In this document: positions 26,297-34,712 of the stretch, in pieces
Position numbering within the stretch: the first letter of the stretch is position 1
How the letters are laid out: every line of letters starts with the position of its first letter
The notes under the pieces: model-generated
Seen by the model: the letters and a program-made list of their open reading frames with translations, nothing else
Databases searched by the model: none
Told to the model about the DNA's origin: nothing
Translations under genes and position numbers: made by a program
Assembly (NCBI GenBank): GCA_027487845.1
Contig: JAIYCV010000047.1
Coordinates: 1 to 64,000, forward strand
Origin: Flammeovirgaceae bacterium
GTDB taxonomy: Bacteria > Bacteroidota > Bacteroidia > Cytophagales > Cyclobacteriaceae
Direction: 5' to 3'
DNA: 64,000 nt

Positions 26297-27277
26297 TCAA
26301 TTCCTCTTTGATTTTTCCCTCTGCTCAATCAAGGGCAAGTCCTTTTTGTATTGTTCTACGTCCCAAATAATTCCCCAGTTACTTACATAGTCACGTAAGG
26401 GCGGAAGTCCAACTTGTGAGCGTCTCTTATCAACGTTTTCAGGATTTTCCAATGGTCTAACATAGTATTTATTTGCTCGTAAATCCTTTGACACTTGGCT
26501 TCCGTAAACTTGCCTCTTACCCTTCCCTAAAGCAACCCTGTCCTCAAGTAGAGCTAAGTCCGCACCTGATGCTTTACGATTCTTAACTGCCTCTCTAATC
26601 ATTGGTAGGTACTTCTCCTGTGTCGCTTGGTCTGAATGTTGAATTACGAGGAACAATGTTGAATTTCCTTGAGCGCCAACTAGGTCTGGTCCTAGCCAGC
26701 CATATTCATCAAGGATGGTCTTTACTTTTGCCAAATTTGAAGAGTCCGTTCGATGTATAATTTTCCAATGGTCTTGCGTCTCTTTTGATTTCCAACCAAA
26801 TTTTTTTTCAATTCTACTAATTTGCTGCCTATACTTTTGGTCTTGAACAAAAATACTGTCAAGCAGTGAGGCTAAAGGTTTGTTCAATGTGGCTTCTGCT
26901 TTGTCTTTATTGTTTTTGATCATTTCAAGTAGCGGTTTCCATCGTCTATCAGTATGCAATGAATTAAGGTCTGGGTCAATCGATATATGTACATAGTTAA
27001 TGTAGTTTTCCCTCGTAGCAATCCTTTGAAGTTGGGAAAATGAACTATCGGAATAATTTGCTAAGGCCCATGAGCAAGCTGCATTATATCTGTCGGTTAG
27101 CGTTCCTTCCCATCCGTTGGATTTAAATGCCTCAGAATACGCATAGCCTGAATTCATATATTCTTTAGATTTGTATAGTGAGTCAGCCTTTTTTATTAAT
27201 TTTCGGTAGTCGCTGCTTTGACCAAAGGAAAATATTGTCAACACGAAAAAGGATTTTAATAGAAGTAATTGTCTCAT
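26297..27277 (-). CDS. DUF6624 domain secreted protein
   Basis: The 326-residue protein has a Sec signal peptide ending near SFGQ. The N-terminal part looks like tetratricopeptide-type helices (ADSLYKSKEYMNSGYAYSEA). The C-terminal half has the DUF6624 pattern GWLGPDLVGAQGNSTLFLVI, then QHSD and LLEDRVALGKGKRQVYGSQV. The family is common in Bacteroidota and of unknown function. The gene stands alone, convergent with the oxidoreductase module, with over 200 bp of gene-free AT-rich sequence upstream. Confidence 0.78.
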   Translation of the reverse strand: MRQLLLLKSFFVLTIFSFGQSSDYRKLIKKADSLYKSKEYMNSGYAYSEAFKSNGWEGTLTDRYNAACSWALANYSDSSFSQLQRIATRENYINYVHISIDPDLNSLHTDRRWKPLLEMIKNNKDKAEATLNKPLASLLDSIFVQDQKYRQQISRIEKKFGWKSKETQDHWKIIHRTDSSNLAKVKTILDEYGWLGPDLVGAQGNSTLFLVIQHSDQATQEKYLPMIREAVKNRKASGADLALLEDRVALGKGKRQVYGSQVSKDLRANKYYVRPLENPENVDKRRSQVGLPPLRDYVSNWGIIWDVEQYKKDLPLIEQREKSKRN

Positions 27278-27493
27278 TTTTGATTTTTTTTATTTGTTAC
27301 AATTCTGTTCTATAATACTGATTAACGTTTTGAAAAGTGTCGATTGTCTGTACCATTTTTGCCTTCTCAAACCTCTATTTGCTTCCTTCAATTTGTCCCA
27401 AACGTTAACAACCGAAACTGAATAGCGTCTCAGGGCTACATGGAATGGCACACAACAACTCTACACCGCCAAGGGGTTAACGAAATTGAAGCG

Positions 27494-30400
27494 TTATTTC
27501 TTCAATTCCACTATCTGAGCCTTCTCATTATTCTTTCCGATTACAATAAGTCCCCCTGATTTTTTGTTTTTCAAATAAACCATCGCTCGCACATCACCGT
27601 TGGCGAAGAATCCACTTTGCTGCCAGGGAATTGATGTAAACTTACCTTTGCCGTTACCGGCAAGCAATAAACCATTGCTTGCATCGCTGGGACCATATTG
27701 GGTTCTATACGGAAAGAAATTGCCTGCCAATAAAATATCGTTGAAGCCATCGTCATTATAGTCATCACAAAGGAGCCCCTGGATGGCTGAGAACTGAGCT
27801 TCTACAGGGAGAGAATTCATCTTAAGATCGCCTTTCCCATTATTTTCAAGATAAACCGAGGTCAATGTTTGCATATTCATTTTGGTAGCCACCGCAAGCT
27901 TTTGTGGATCAAGTATATCTTCAATGGTTGCATTTGAATAGAGTTCATAATTTCTAAATTTCCTCCTTAATAAATTTACCTGACTAAGTAATTCATCACG
28001 AAAAGCGATTGGATGACTCTTTCCTTGGACAAAGCTACAGATGATCGGGTCGGATTTTCGATCGCCATCAATATCTACCGAATACAACGTCATTGGCTCC
28101 TTCGCGCTGACCTTGAATGGCAGGTTCGTTCCAGCGTTGCCAATCACATAATCCGTGTCGCCATCATTATCAAAATCATTTGCAAGAACTCTATTCCACA
28201 AGCCACTGGTATTTTCAAGTGAAGGCGACCGAAATTCGATGAGTTTTCCGTTTCTGTTTTCAAACATCAGAATTGGCATCCAATGGCCAACTATGATGAG
28301 GTCCGGCCAAGTATCATTGTTGAAGTCTGTCCAGATAACGTCAGTAACCATTCCTGGCTCTCGCAAGCTCGAGTTCACCTCTTTAGTAGCAACTACAAAT
28401 TTCAATCGCTTTGTCTTTTTATCAGTATCATTTCGCAAGACGGCTCCAGGTGAAGTGCTTGGAAAATTACCTGGCGAAATTCTTCCAGCAACAAATAAAT
28501 CAATGTCGCCATCCTTATCATAATCTGCAGCGGCAACGGCACTTCCGCTGACGTGATCTTGCACTGTAGCACCTTCAGGGGCCCTGACAAAGCTCCCATT
28601 TCCATTATTGAGATAAAGCCGGTCGACAAGTTCTATTGCGCCCGTTGGGAATTCATTTCCACCACTTACAACAAATAAATCCTGATCGCCATCATTATCG
28701 GCATCGAAAAATGTCGCACCTGTATCTTCACAGATTACGTCTGCCATCCAAGGCTGACTGGTTAGTCGTTTTAATTTCCCTGTTGAAGTCGAAAGATACA
28801 ACTGACCGCTTTGACCGGCAGCACCTCCGATATAGAAATCCTCGTCTCCATCACCATTTACATCCGCTTTGGCCAAAGGGGGTCCTAAACGTGATGTTCG
28901 ATAGAGTAGCAATGGTTCTCTGTTGAAATCGACATAGTTGTTTTCGGAGTGTATAAAATCCATTCCGACCGACTCCGTTACATCGTCAAAGAGTCTGCTC
29001 ATTTTTTCGGGCTCGACAGAAAGTTCTTTAGCGTCACTGTGTTTTACCTCAAGATTTTGATCTGCCTTCAATTGAGAAAGAATAGAAACCAATCCGTCTG
29101 GCCAAACTACTTTAACGCTTTCCACCAACTCATTTCCCGCCAATCCAAAAACAAGATTTGATTCAACTGACGATTGGAAGCCTCTTGAATTGTATACTTC
29201 ACTTAACTGGGTATTCGTTTTCGTCTTTACAATAACTTTGGCACCAATTCCATTTATGTTTTGAGGCGATCCAATGAGTCTTACCTTAACAAAATGACTT
29301 TGTTTCAAATCGCTGGTATGGTTTACCCAAATCATACTTTTCTCGTTGGTATTGTTCGTAATAATCTCCAAATCACCATCGTTATCTAAATCAGCATAGG
29401 TTGCTCCAAACGATAAATTAGGGTGCTGAATTCCGGATTCAATAGAAATGTTTTGAAACGTTAGATTTCCCTTGTTAAGAAAAAGATAGTCACTTGTTTT
29501 TTCAGACGGCATTTTACTCACCAATTCAAATATTGGGAGTTCTCTCTTTTCGGCTTCCGCTTTGCGCTGCATTTCAAAAGTGGTAAACTTCAAAAAATCC
29601 ATACTCGTAAACTCACGAAGATGACCATTGCTTACAAAAAGATCTTTGAGTTCGTCATTGTTCACGTCAAAAAAAAGAGGCGCCCAACTCCAGTCTGTAC
29701 TAGAAATCCCAGACAGCTGACCTATCTCTGAAAACATAGGTGTTCCTTCTTTGGTAGTTCCACGATTCAACTGCAAGGTATTTCGCATTTGCTGATAGTG
29801 AAATCCACTGTCTAGCATAAGTTGATACTTTGTAAAGTCATCCGGGCCCTTTAATAGTTTTTGCCGATGATTGTCTTCTGGCCACTTATCTACTTCCACG
29901 AGATCGGGTAATAAGTCATTGTTAAAATCTGCCAAATCGGTACCCCTTCCGTTGCGTGAAAAATGCCCGAAGGATTTCTTTGAGGATTCGGTGAAGGTAC
30001 CGTTCCTATTGTTTAGATAAAGAAAATCCTGCTCTTCATAATCGTTGGTCACATAAATGTCTGGCCAACCATCATTGTTTAAGTCGCTCACAGAAACGCC
30101 CAAACCGAAATTGATGCCACCACCATGGATGCCGGCCTCCGCGCTAACCTCAACGAAATGTGGTTTTATATCGCCTGCTTTAAATTCGTTTCGGTACAAA
30201 CGATTGCCATAGTTCGGATGGCGAGTGTTCCGCAGTTTGTTCGTATTTCCAAATGGAGAATAGAATCGTGTGCCGTGATTCAGCAAAAACATGTCAAGGT
30301 CGCCATCGCCATCATAATCAAAAAAAGAAGCTTGGGTTGAGTACGTTTCCGGTGCGTCTAGTCCGTACGCTTTTGCTTCCTCTGTAAAAGTGGGGGTCTC

Positions 30401-30871
30401 CCCTTTACTTCTACATTGGTTTATGTATAACTCGTTCGACAGGGATTGATTGACTTCAGGGCCTGAATAGCAAACGTAAATGTCAAGCCAACCATCGTTG
30501 TTGATGTCAACAGTTGCAACACCGGTCTTCCATAGCCGCCTACCCGCTACTCGTGCGTTTTCCGTCACATCTTTAAATTCCAATTTACCTTGGTTAAGGT
30601 AGAGTTTGTTGGAAACCTGATTCCCTGAAAAGTATAAATCACACAAACCGTCATTATTGAAATCACCAGCCGCTACGCCTCCGCCATTATATGCATATTC
30701 GTAGGTCAGAATGTTTACTTCGGGAGTCTCGACAATTGTATTTTCAAAATCGACTCCTGATCTATCTGGTAAAAGTGGGGTATAGAGTTTAACATCCTGC
30801 CTCGAGGTGCACCCATTAGCTACCAGCGCAATTAATAAGCAACCAAATACTTTTTTACTATCTAGAATCAT
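27494..30871 (-). CDS. FG-GAP/VCBS-repeat lipoprotein with ASPIC/UnbV domain (second paralogue)
   Basis: The 1125-residue predicted lipoprotein has its Cys at residue 21 (VANGC). Its domain order matches the protein at 1468-5019: FG-GAP loops (DFNNDGLCDLYFSGN, DYDGDGDLDMF), an ASPIC/UnbV domain at about 525-600 (IGAKVIVKTKT, NSRGFQSS, VVWPDG), then more FG-GAP loops to the end. It is not next to a SusCD pair and appears to be a single-gene unit. It is probably surface exposed, ligand unknown. No clear promoter is seen in the divergent gap to the OmpA-like gene. Confidence 0.88.
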   Translation of the reverse strand: MILDSKKVFGCLLIALVANGCTSRQDVKLYTPLLPDRSGVDFENTIVETPEVNILTYEYAYNGGGVAAGDFNNDGLCDLYFSGNQVSNKLYLNQGKLEFKDVTENARVAGRRLWKTGVATVDINNDGWLDIYVCYSGPEVNQSLSNELYINQCRSKGETPTFTEEAKAYGLDAPETYSTQASFFDYDGDGDLDMFLLNHGTRFYSPFGNTNKLRNTRHPNYGNRLYRNEFKAGDIKPHFVEVSAEAGIHGGGINFGLGVSVSDLNNDGWPDIYVTNDYEEQDFLYLNNRNGTFTESSKKSFGHFSRNGRGTDLADFNNDLLPDLVEVDKWPEDNHRQKLLKGPDDFTKYQLMLDSGFHYQQMRNTLQLNRGTTKEGTPMFSEIGQLSGISSTDWSWAPLFFDVNNDELKDLFVSNGHLREFTSMDFLKFTTFEMQRKAEAEKRELPIFELVSKMPSEKTSDYLFLNKGNLTFQNISIESGIQHPNLSFGATYADLDNDGDLEIITNNTNEKSMIWVNHTSDLKQSHFVKVRLIGSPQNINGIGAKVIVKTKTNTQLSEVYNSRGFQSSVESNLVFGLAGNELVESVKVVWPDGLVSILSQLKADQNLEVKHSDAKELSVEPEKMSRLFDDVTESVGMDFIHSENNYVDFNREPLLLYRTSRLGPPLAKADVNGDGDEDFYIGGAAGQSGQLYLSTSTGKLKRLTSQPWMADVICEDTGATFFDADNDGDQDLFVVSGGNEFPTGAIELVDRLYLNNGNGSFVRAPEGATVQDHVSGSAVAAADYDKDGDIDLFVAGRISPGNFPSTSPGAVLRNDTDKKTKRLKFVVATKEVNSSLREPGMVTDVIWTDFNNDTWPDLIIVGHWMPILMFENRNGKLIEFRSPSLENTSGLWNRVLANDFDNDGDTDYVIGNAGTNLPFKVSAKEPMTLYSVDIDGDRKSDPIICSFVQGKSHPIAFRDELLSQVNLLRRKFRNYELYSNATIEDILDPQKLAVATKMNMQTLTSVYLENNGKGDLKMNSLPVEAQFSAIQGLLCDDYNDDGFNDILLAGNFFPYRTQYGPSDASNGLLLAGNGKGKFTSIPWQQSGFFANGDVRAMVYLKNKKSGGLIVIGKNNEKAQIVELKK

Positions 30872-30980
30872 CTATTCGTCTTAATTTTTTAGTAAATCAA
30901 TAAAAGTTCTGCAGAAATGATCGCAGTGTTAAAAAATATGAATTTTAAATTTATGTATTAACTCTTATCTTCGAGCTTAA

Positions 30981-31826
30981 ATGACCAAGCTGATAAATAA
31001 AAATCAATTTAAGTGCTTCTTTTTGGTTTGCATTTTGGCTGCTCTTTTTTGTTTTTCATCTACCCACGCCCAAAATTACCTAAAAAAACCACTTGACAGA
31101 AGGCATCAACTTATTGCGTTTCATATTGGTGGAAAGGATGAAACATGCTATATGCTATCTAAGAAAAAGACGCACTACCCAAAATTCAAACCCAAACGAA
31201 TCAAATATAAGCCAAAGGCCGAAGATGATAGGGTTGACGTTTCATCGAATATAAAGAGGATTCCCCCTAAAGAACAGATTCCGGTTACAACTGTTGACCT
31301 AACTGAAAAAAAGCCCGATGTATCGCGTGAAGAAAGTGAAAAGGCTTTTAAAGAGATGGATCTTTCGGAAATAATTGAAAAGGAAAACAAGGAGGATGAA
31401 ATTTTGAAATTAAATAACTTGCCCGTGCCCAGGAGTGATAAACACGCTCAAATCAGAAAAATGGTTGCCGAAAAGTTGAAAGCAAAAAAAGATAACGAGC
31501 CTATCGAACTTGATCCGCTCTACTTCAACTATAATCAAGATGAGTTTTCCGTTGTCGATATGGAGCCTTTCTTAATTGCCGTTGAGTACGCTTTACAGGG
31601 CAAAATCGTTTTGATTGAAGGACATACCGACAGCAAAGGGCAAGATAAGTACAATGTAGAGTTATCACTAAAAAGAGTCCAAAAGATTAGGAGCTTAATG
31701 CATGACATGGGCGTGCCTGACGACCAGATTTCGGTGCTCGGTTATGGTGAGGAAGTCTCCAAATTCGATAACACAACCGAAGAAGGTAAACAGAAAAATA
31801 GAAGGGTTGATTTTAAAGTTTTTTAG
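30981..31826 (+). CDS. OmpA family protein
   Basis: The 281-residue protein has a signal peptide ending near HAQN. A charged linker (about 50-170, rich in Lys, Glu and Pro) leads to an OmpA-like peptidoglycan-binding domain at about 175-281. That domain has LYFNYNQDEF, the GHTDSKGQDKYNVELSLKRV core and the C-terminal NRRVDFKV. It should tether the outer membrane or a surface complex to peptidoglycan. There is no beta-barrel and no lipobox. It reads away from the UnbV gene and is 65 bp before the START-domain gene. Confidence 0.9.
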   Translation: MTKLINKNQFKCFFLVCILAALFCFSSTHAQNYLKKPLDRRHQLIAFHIGGKDETCYMLSKKKTHYPKFKPKRIKYKPKAEDDRVDVSSNIKRIPPKEQIPVTTVDLTEKKPDVSREESEKAFKEMDLSEIIEKENKEDEILKLNNLPVPRSDKHAQIRKMVAEKLKAKKDNEPIELDPLYFNYNQDEFSVVDMEPFLIAVEYALQGKIVLIEGHTDSKGQDKYNVELSLKRVQKIRSLMHDMGVPDDQISVLGYGEEVSKFDNTTEEGKQKNRRVDFKVF

Positions 31827-31891
31827 TTGCCCAAAAACAAAATTTCGACTTTTCTGAACTTTATTTCACCAAAATTCGATTAGAGCGTAAG

Positions 31892-32521
31892 ATGAAAAAT
31901 GCTCTTCGTTTAGTGAGTCTTAGTTTTTTTATTTTTCCTTTAAAATGCTGGTCTCAGAACTGGAATCTTAAAGTTAACAAGGACGGCATCAAGATATATT
32001 ACCTTAAAAATGACACTTCTAAATTTAATGAACTGAAGGTGATTGCTGATCTTGATGGAACAGTAAAATCAATTGTTGAAACAATTATGGCTATTGATAA
32101 ACAGCCACATTGGGTATTTGGCACAAAAACTGCGCACATTGTTTCAAGGATTTCCGAAACAGAATTCCACTTTTATAAAGAAATACGCTCTCCATCACCG
32201 CTCAACAATAGAGACCTAGTAGCACATCTTAAGGTTCTTGAGTATACTGAAAAAAAAGCGGTGATAAAGGTATCAGCCAAACCTAATTTAATACCTGAAA
32301 AGAAGGGGCTTGTGAGAATTACTTTCTCTCAGGAAACGTGGATTATCACCTGGTTGAGTCCAATAAAAACAAAAGTTGAGTATTTCCTAAAAGCAGATCC
32401 AGGAGGAACAGTTCCTCCACTCCTGGTCAACCTCTTCGCAACCAAAGGCCCATTTGAATCTTTTGCTAACTTGAAAAAATTGACACGAACTGCAAACAAA
32501 TTACCATCTGCAGTTCGTTGA
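31892..32521 (+). CDS. START-like lipid-binding domain secreted protein
   Basis: The 209-residue protein has a Sec signal peptide ending near CWSQN. The rest has the START/SRPBCC pattern: WNLKVNKDGIKIYYLK, a central FYKEIRSPSPLNNRDLVAHL with the typical WPVSNRD-like element, and a C-terminal helix (FESFANLKKLTR). START domains hold a hydrophobic ligand. Periplasmic members are common in Bacteroidota and poorly studied. The final codons form half of an inverted repeat (32486-32517). Confidence 0.8.
   Translation: MKNALRLVSLSFFIFPLKCWSQNWNLKVNKDGIKIYYLKNDTSKFNELKVIADLDGTVKSIVETIMAIDKQPHWVFGTKTAHIVSRISETEFHFYKEIRSPSPLNNRDLVAHLKVLEYTEKKAVIKVSAKPNLIPEKKGLVRITFSQETWIITWLSPIKTKVEYFLKADPGGTVPPLLVNLFATKGPFESFANLKKLTRTANKLPSAVR
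32486..32517. repeat. Inverted repeat across the 3' end of the START-domain gene
   Basis: CGAACTGCA (32486-32494) and TGCAGTTCG (32509-32517) are perfect complements with a 14-nt loop. They lie in the last codons, between two convergent genes that are only 20 bp apart. There is no T-run, so a terminator role is uncertain. Confidence 0.4.
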
Positions 32522-32541
32522 TCAATGGGTTATACAACCGC

Positions 32542-33453
32542 TTATTTAAATCCCCATTTAGACATAACCGCAAGGTCTTCTTTTACTGAATCTAGGGCGG
32601 TTTTCCCTTGATAAGACTCCTGCTCTATGATAAAATGAATAGTGCCGCCAGACTTCCTTCCTAGCTCTATCACCTCTTTAACCCCAACAATCCCAGCACC
32701 TAAAACGGTGCTCTCATACTTCTCATGCCCTCCATTGGAGACTATCTCATCCTTTACGTGCATCGACTCAAATCGCCCTGGCCATTTTTTAACCACGTCA
32801 ATTGCTTTAGCACCACCATTGTACAAATTGCCAATATCCAATTGCTGCATCACGAGTTTAGGATCTGTATTTGAAAGTATGATGTCATAAACACTCACGC
32901 CTTCAAATTTCTCGGCAAATTCAAAATGATGATTATGATATCCGAATTTCATCCCTGATTTTTTACAAAGCTCCCCACTTTTGTTGAAGACCTCCATATA
33001 TCGCTTCAGATCATCGCTGGTTTTCCTCAGTGATTCATCAAGCCAAGGGCTTATCACAAATTGTTGCCCTGCTATGGCCGCGTCTTCTACAGTATATTTC
33101 CAAAGATCGGTAAAATCTTTTTTGGAGGCATCCCAATGTTGCTTGCCCATCACGGTATGTCCGCTTGGCATCGACATACCTAAATCAGCAAGCACCTTTT
33201 TGAATTCTTTTGCCGGATATCCATAGAATTTCCGTTCGTAATAGTTAGCATGTTCCACATATTTGTATCCCATCTTGCTAAGCAATTTCAACGTAGCTAG
33301 TGGGTCTTTCTCCATATCTTCCCTAATAGAATACAATTGAACACCCACTAATTGCATTGATTTGGGCAATGCGAAAATTGATTCGGAAAAGATACTTGCG
33401 CCTGCCACTGCTAAAGCGCTACTTTTAATAAATGTTCTTCGGCTTTGGTTCAT
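32542..33453 (-). CDS. Tat-exported sugar phosphate isomerase/epimerase-like protein
   Basis: The 303-residue protein starts with a twin-arginine signal (SRRTFIKSSALAVAG) and is therefore predicted periplasmic. The AP-endonuclease-2 type TIM barrel follows: VGVQLYSIREDMEKDP at about 35-50, GYHNHHFEF near 170, MQQLDIGNLYNGG near 205, HVKDE near 232, and a C-terminal FIIEQESYQG. His and Glu/Asp metal ligands are present in these elements. Exported relatives often accompany GMC and Gfo/Idh enzymes in sugar modules, and such a module lies 6 kb upstream. A joint role is plausible but not shown. Confidence 0.85.
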   Translation of the reverse strand: MNQSRRTFIKSSALAVAGASIFSESIFALPKSMQLVGVQLYSIREDMEKDPLATLKLLSKMGYKYVEHANYYERKFYGYPAKEFKKVLADLGMSMPSGHTVMGKQHWDASKKDFTDLWKYTVEDAAIAGQQFVISPWLDESLRKTSDDLKRYMEVFNKSGELCKKSGMKFGYHNHHFEFAEKFEGVSVYDIILSNTDPKLVMQQLDIGNLYNGGAKAIDVVKKWPGRFESMHVKDEIVSNGGHEKYESTVLGAGIVGVKEVIELGRKSGGTIHFIIEQESYQGKTALDSVKEDLAVMSKWGFK

Positions 33454-33619
33454 ACTACTTGTTGTTTTTATTCTAAAAAATATTCAAACTTTTGGATGAT
33501 TAAATATAGAGAAATTTATTTATAAGTTTTAATTCCAAATTTTAAGCGGCAATCCACTATCTTTAAAAAATAATTTCAATAATCTAAGATCTTACAAGTT
33601 AAATTCGATTACCAGTTAA

Positions 33620-33820
33620 ATGAAAGCCGAAGAATTAGCCAATCAAATCACAGGACGATATTTATCATTTTCAGACGCTTTGAAGGAGATAAAAACCTGG
33701 GTGAAAAACAGTTATGGCTTTGAAATTGAAACAGATCTGCTCGAAAAGTGTATTTTGGAGGCCAAAAAGCCAAATGCTTTTGAAATACTGATTCATGATA
33801 TTATGATCAGTAAAAAATAA
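33620..33820 (+). CDS. Small protein of unknown function
   Basis: The 66-residue protein has no signal peptide and looks helical (MKAEELANQITGRYLSFSDA, then LKEIKTWVKNSYG). I do not recognise the family. A TAtcTTTA box at 33558-33565 could be a promoter element, but no -33 partner is visible. The next small ORF starts 10 bp downstream, so the two may be co-transcribed. Confidence 0.55.
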   Translation: MKAEELANQITGRYLSFSDALKEIKTWVKNSYGFEIETDLLEKCILEAKKPNAFEILIHDIMISKK

Positions 33821-33830
33821 AAGTTCGTTC

Positions 33831-34031
33831 ATGCGGAGGGCAATTTTTATTCTGATCGTAGCTTCACTGCTGTTTTCCTCCTGCCATTCCACTAAACAGG
33901 AAATAAAAGTGGTGAAACCTGTTTATCATAGGACCTTCCCAACGAATACCCATGTTATCAATTTTAAGATTTTAGGTAAACGGATTCTTCTTTTCAAAAG
34001 AAAAAGGACACGCGTAGTATCTATGCATTAG
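33831..34031 (+). CDS. Small putative lipoprotein
   Basis: The 66-residue protein has a basic N-terminus, a hydrophobic stretch and a lipobox-like SSC, so it may be a lipoprotein. The rest is basic (ILLFKRKRTRVV). No family is recognised. Its stop codon overlaps the stop codon of the convergent TetR gene. Confidence 0.5.
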   Translation: MRRAIFILIVASLLFSSCHSTKQEIKVVKPVYHRTFPTNTHVINFKILGKRILLFKRKRTRVVSMH

Positions 34032-34684
34032 GCCAATCCTTTCAAGGCCATCTCAACATTTTTGCGAAAGTAAAACTTATTGTTTGACTGCTGCGTCAGG
34101 TGGCCAGACATAATTGATCCGTAGAAAATAGTTAAAATAAAATTAGTCACCTCTCGGGTAGAACTCGATCTTGTAATCTCCTTTTTGAAAATCGCCTCCA
34201 ACGCGAACTTCTCAATCATCTGGTCTAATGATTGGATATCGATAGCAGTACTGTTGGGCATGTTTAAAAACATCAGCTTTTTCTCCTCTGGCTTTACAGG
34301 GAAAGTTTTAGAAGGGCGTTTTAAGTTTACCAAGTATTCAAGGAGACTATGGATCATCCCTGGGTGACTTTCCAATGATTCGGCCAACTTATCAAACAAG
34401 AAATAGAGTCCTTGGAGACCTTCTTTAGGTTTTTGACTCAGCTCCACTCTACGGTGGAAACACCAAATGCGAAAGTAATACAAAAGTATATCTTCCTTTT
34501 GGGGGAAATATTTAAACAGAGTGACCTTTGATATCTTTACACTTGCGCAAATATCATCTACATACACATCATCAAAGGGCTTTTTCCCGATTAACTTTAA
34601 AGTATGTTCAAGAATTCCTAATTTGAGTTTCGCTGCCTTTTCTTTTCTTAACGTCATTGCCATTATTGCTGGTAAATAATACAT
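34028..34684 (-). CDS. TetR/AcrR family transcriptional regulator
   Basis: The 218-residue protein has an N-terminal TetR helix-turn-helix ([20 protein letters not shown], then [20 protein letters not shown]-type sequence) and a helical ligand-binding region. The first residues are [16 protein letters not shown], so a start at residue 8 or 10 (34663 or 34657) is also possible and would fit the usual N-terminus better. It is divergent from the gamma-glutamyltransferase gene, with 28 bp between annotated starts, and may regulate that gene and itself. Ligand unknown. Confidence 0.85.
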   Translation of the reverse strand: MYYLPAIMAMTLRKEKAAKLKLGILEHTLKLIGKKPFDDVYVDDICASVKISKVTLFKYFPQKEDILLYYFRIWCFHRRVELSQKPKEGLQGLYFLFDKLAESLESHPGMIHSLLEYLVNLKRPSKTFPVKPEEKKLMFLNMPNSTAIDIQSLDQMIEKFALEAIFKKEITRSSSTREVTNFILTIFYGSIMSGHLTQQSNNKFYFRKNVEMALKGLA

Positions 34685-34687
34685 TTA
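34657..34687 (+). promoter_or_regulatory. Candidate promoter of the gamma-glutamyltransferase gene
   Basis: TTG at 34657-34659, a 20-nt spacer and TAcaTTTA at 34680-34687 match the phylum promoter with one mismatch. It overlaps the first codons of the divergent TetR gene, so a repressor bound here could affect both genes. Confidence 0.5.
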
Positions 34688-34712
34688 TGAGTCGAATTCA
34701 AAAATTAATTCC

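Noticed and set aside
27278-27493. Possible integron-like recombination site or small gene upstream of the DUF6624 gene
   Set aside because: The AACGTTAACAACCG stretch looked like a core site, but no matching second core or integrase gene is present.
28013-28926. Several overlapping plus-strand reading frames inside the second UnbV gene
   Set aside because: They come from the repeated Asp/Gly codons of the FG-GAP repeats read in antisense and have low-complexity, unconvincing products.
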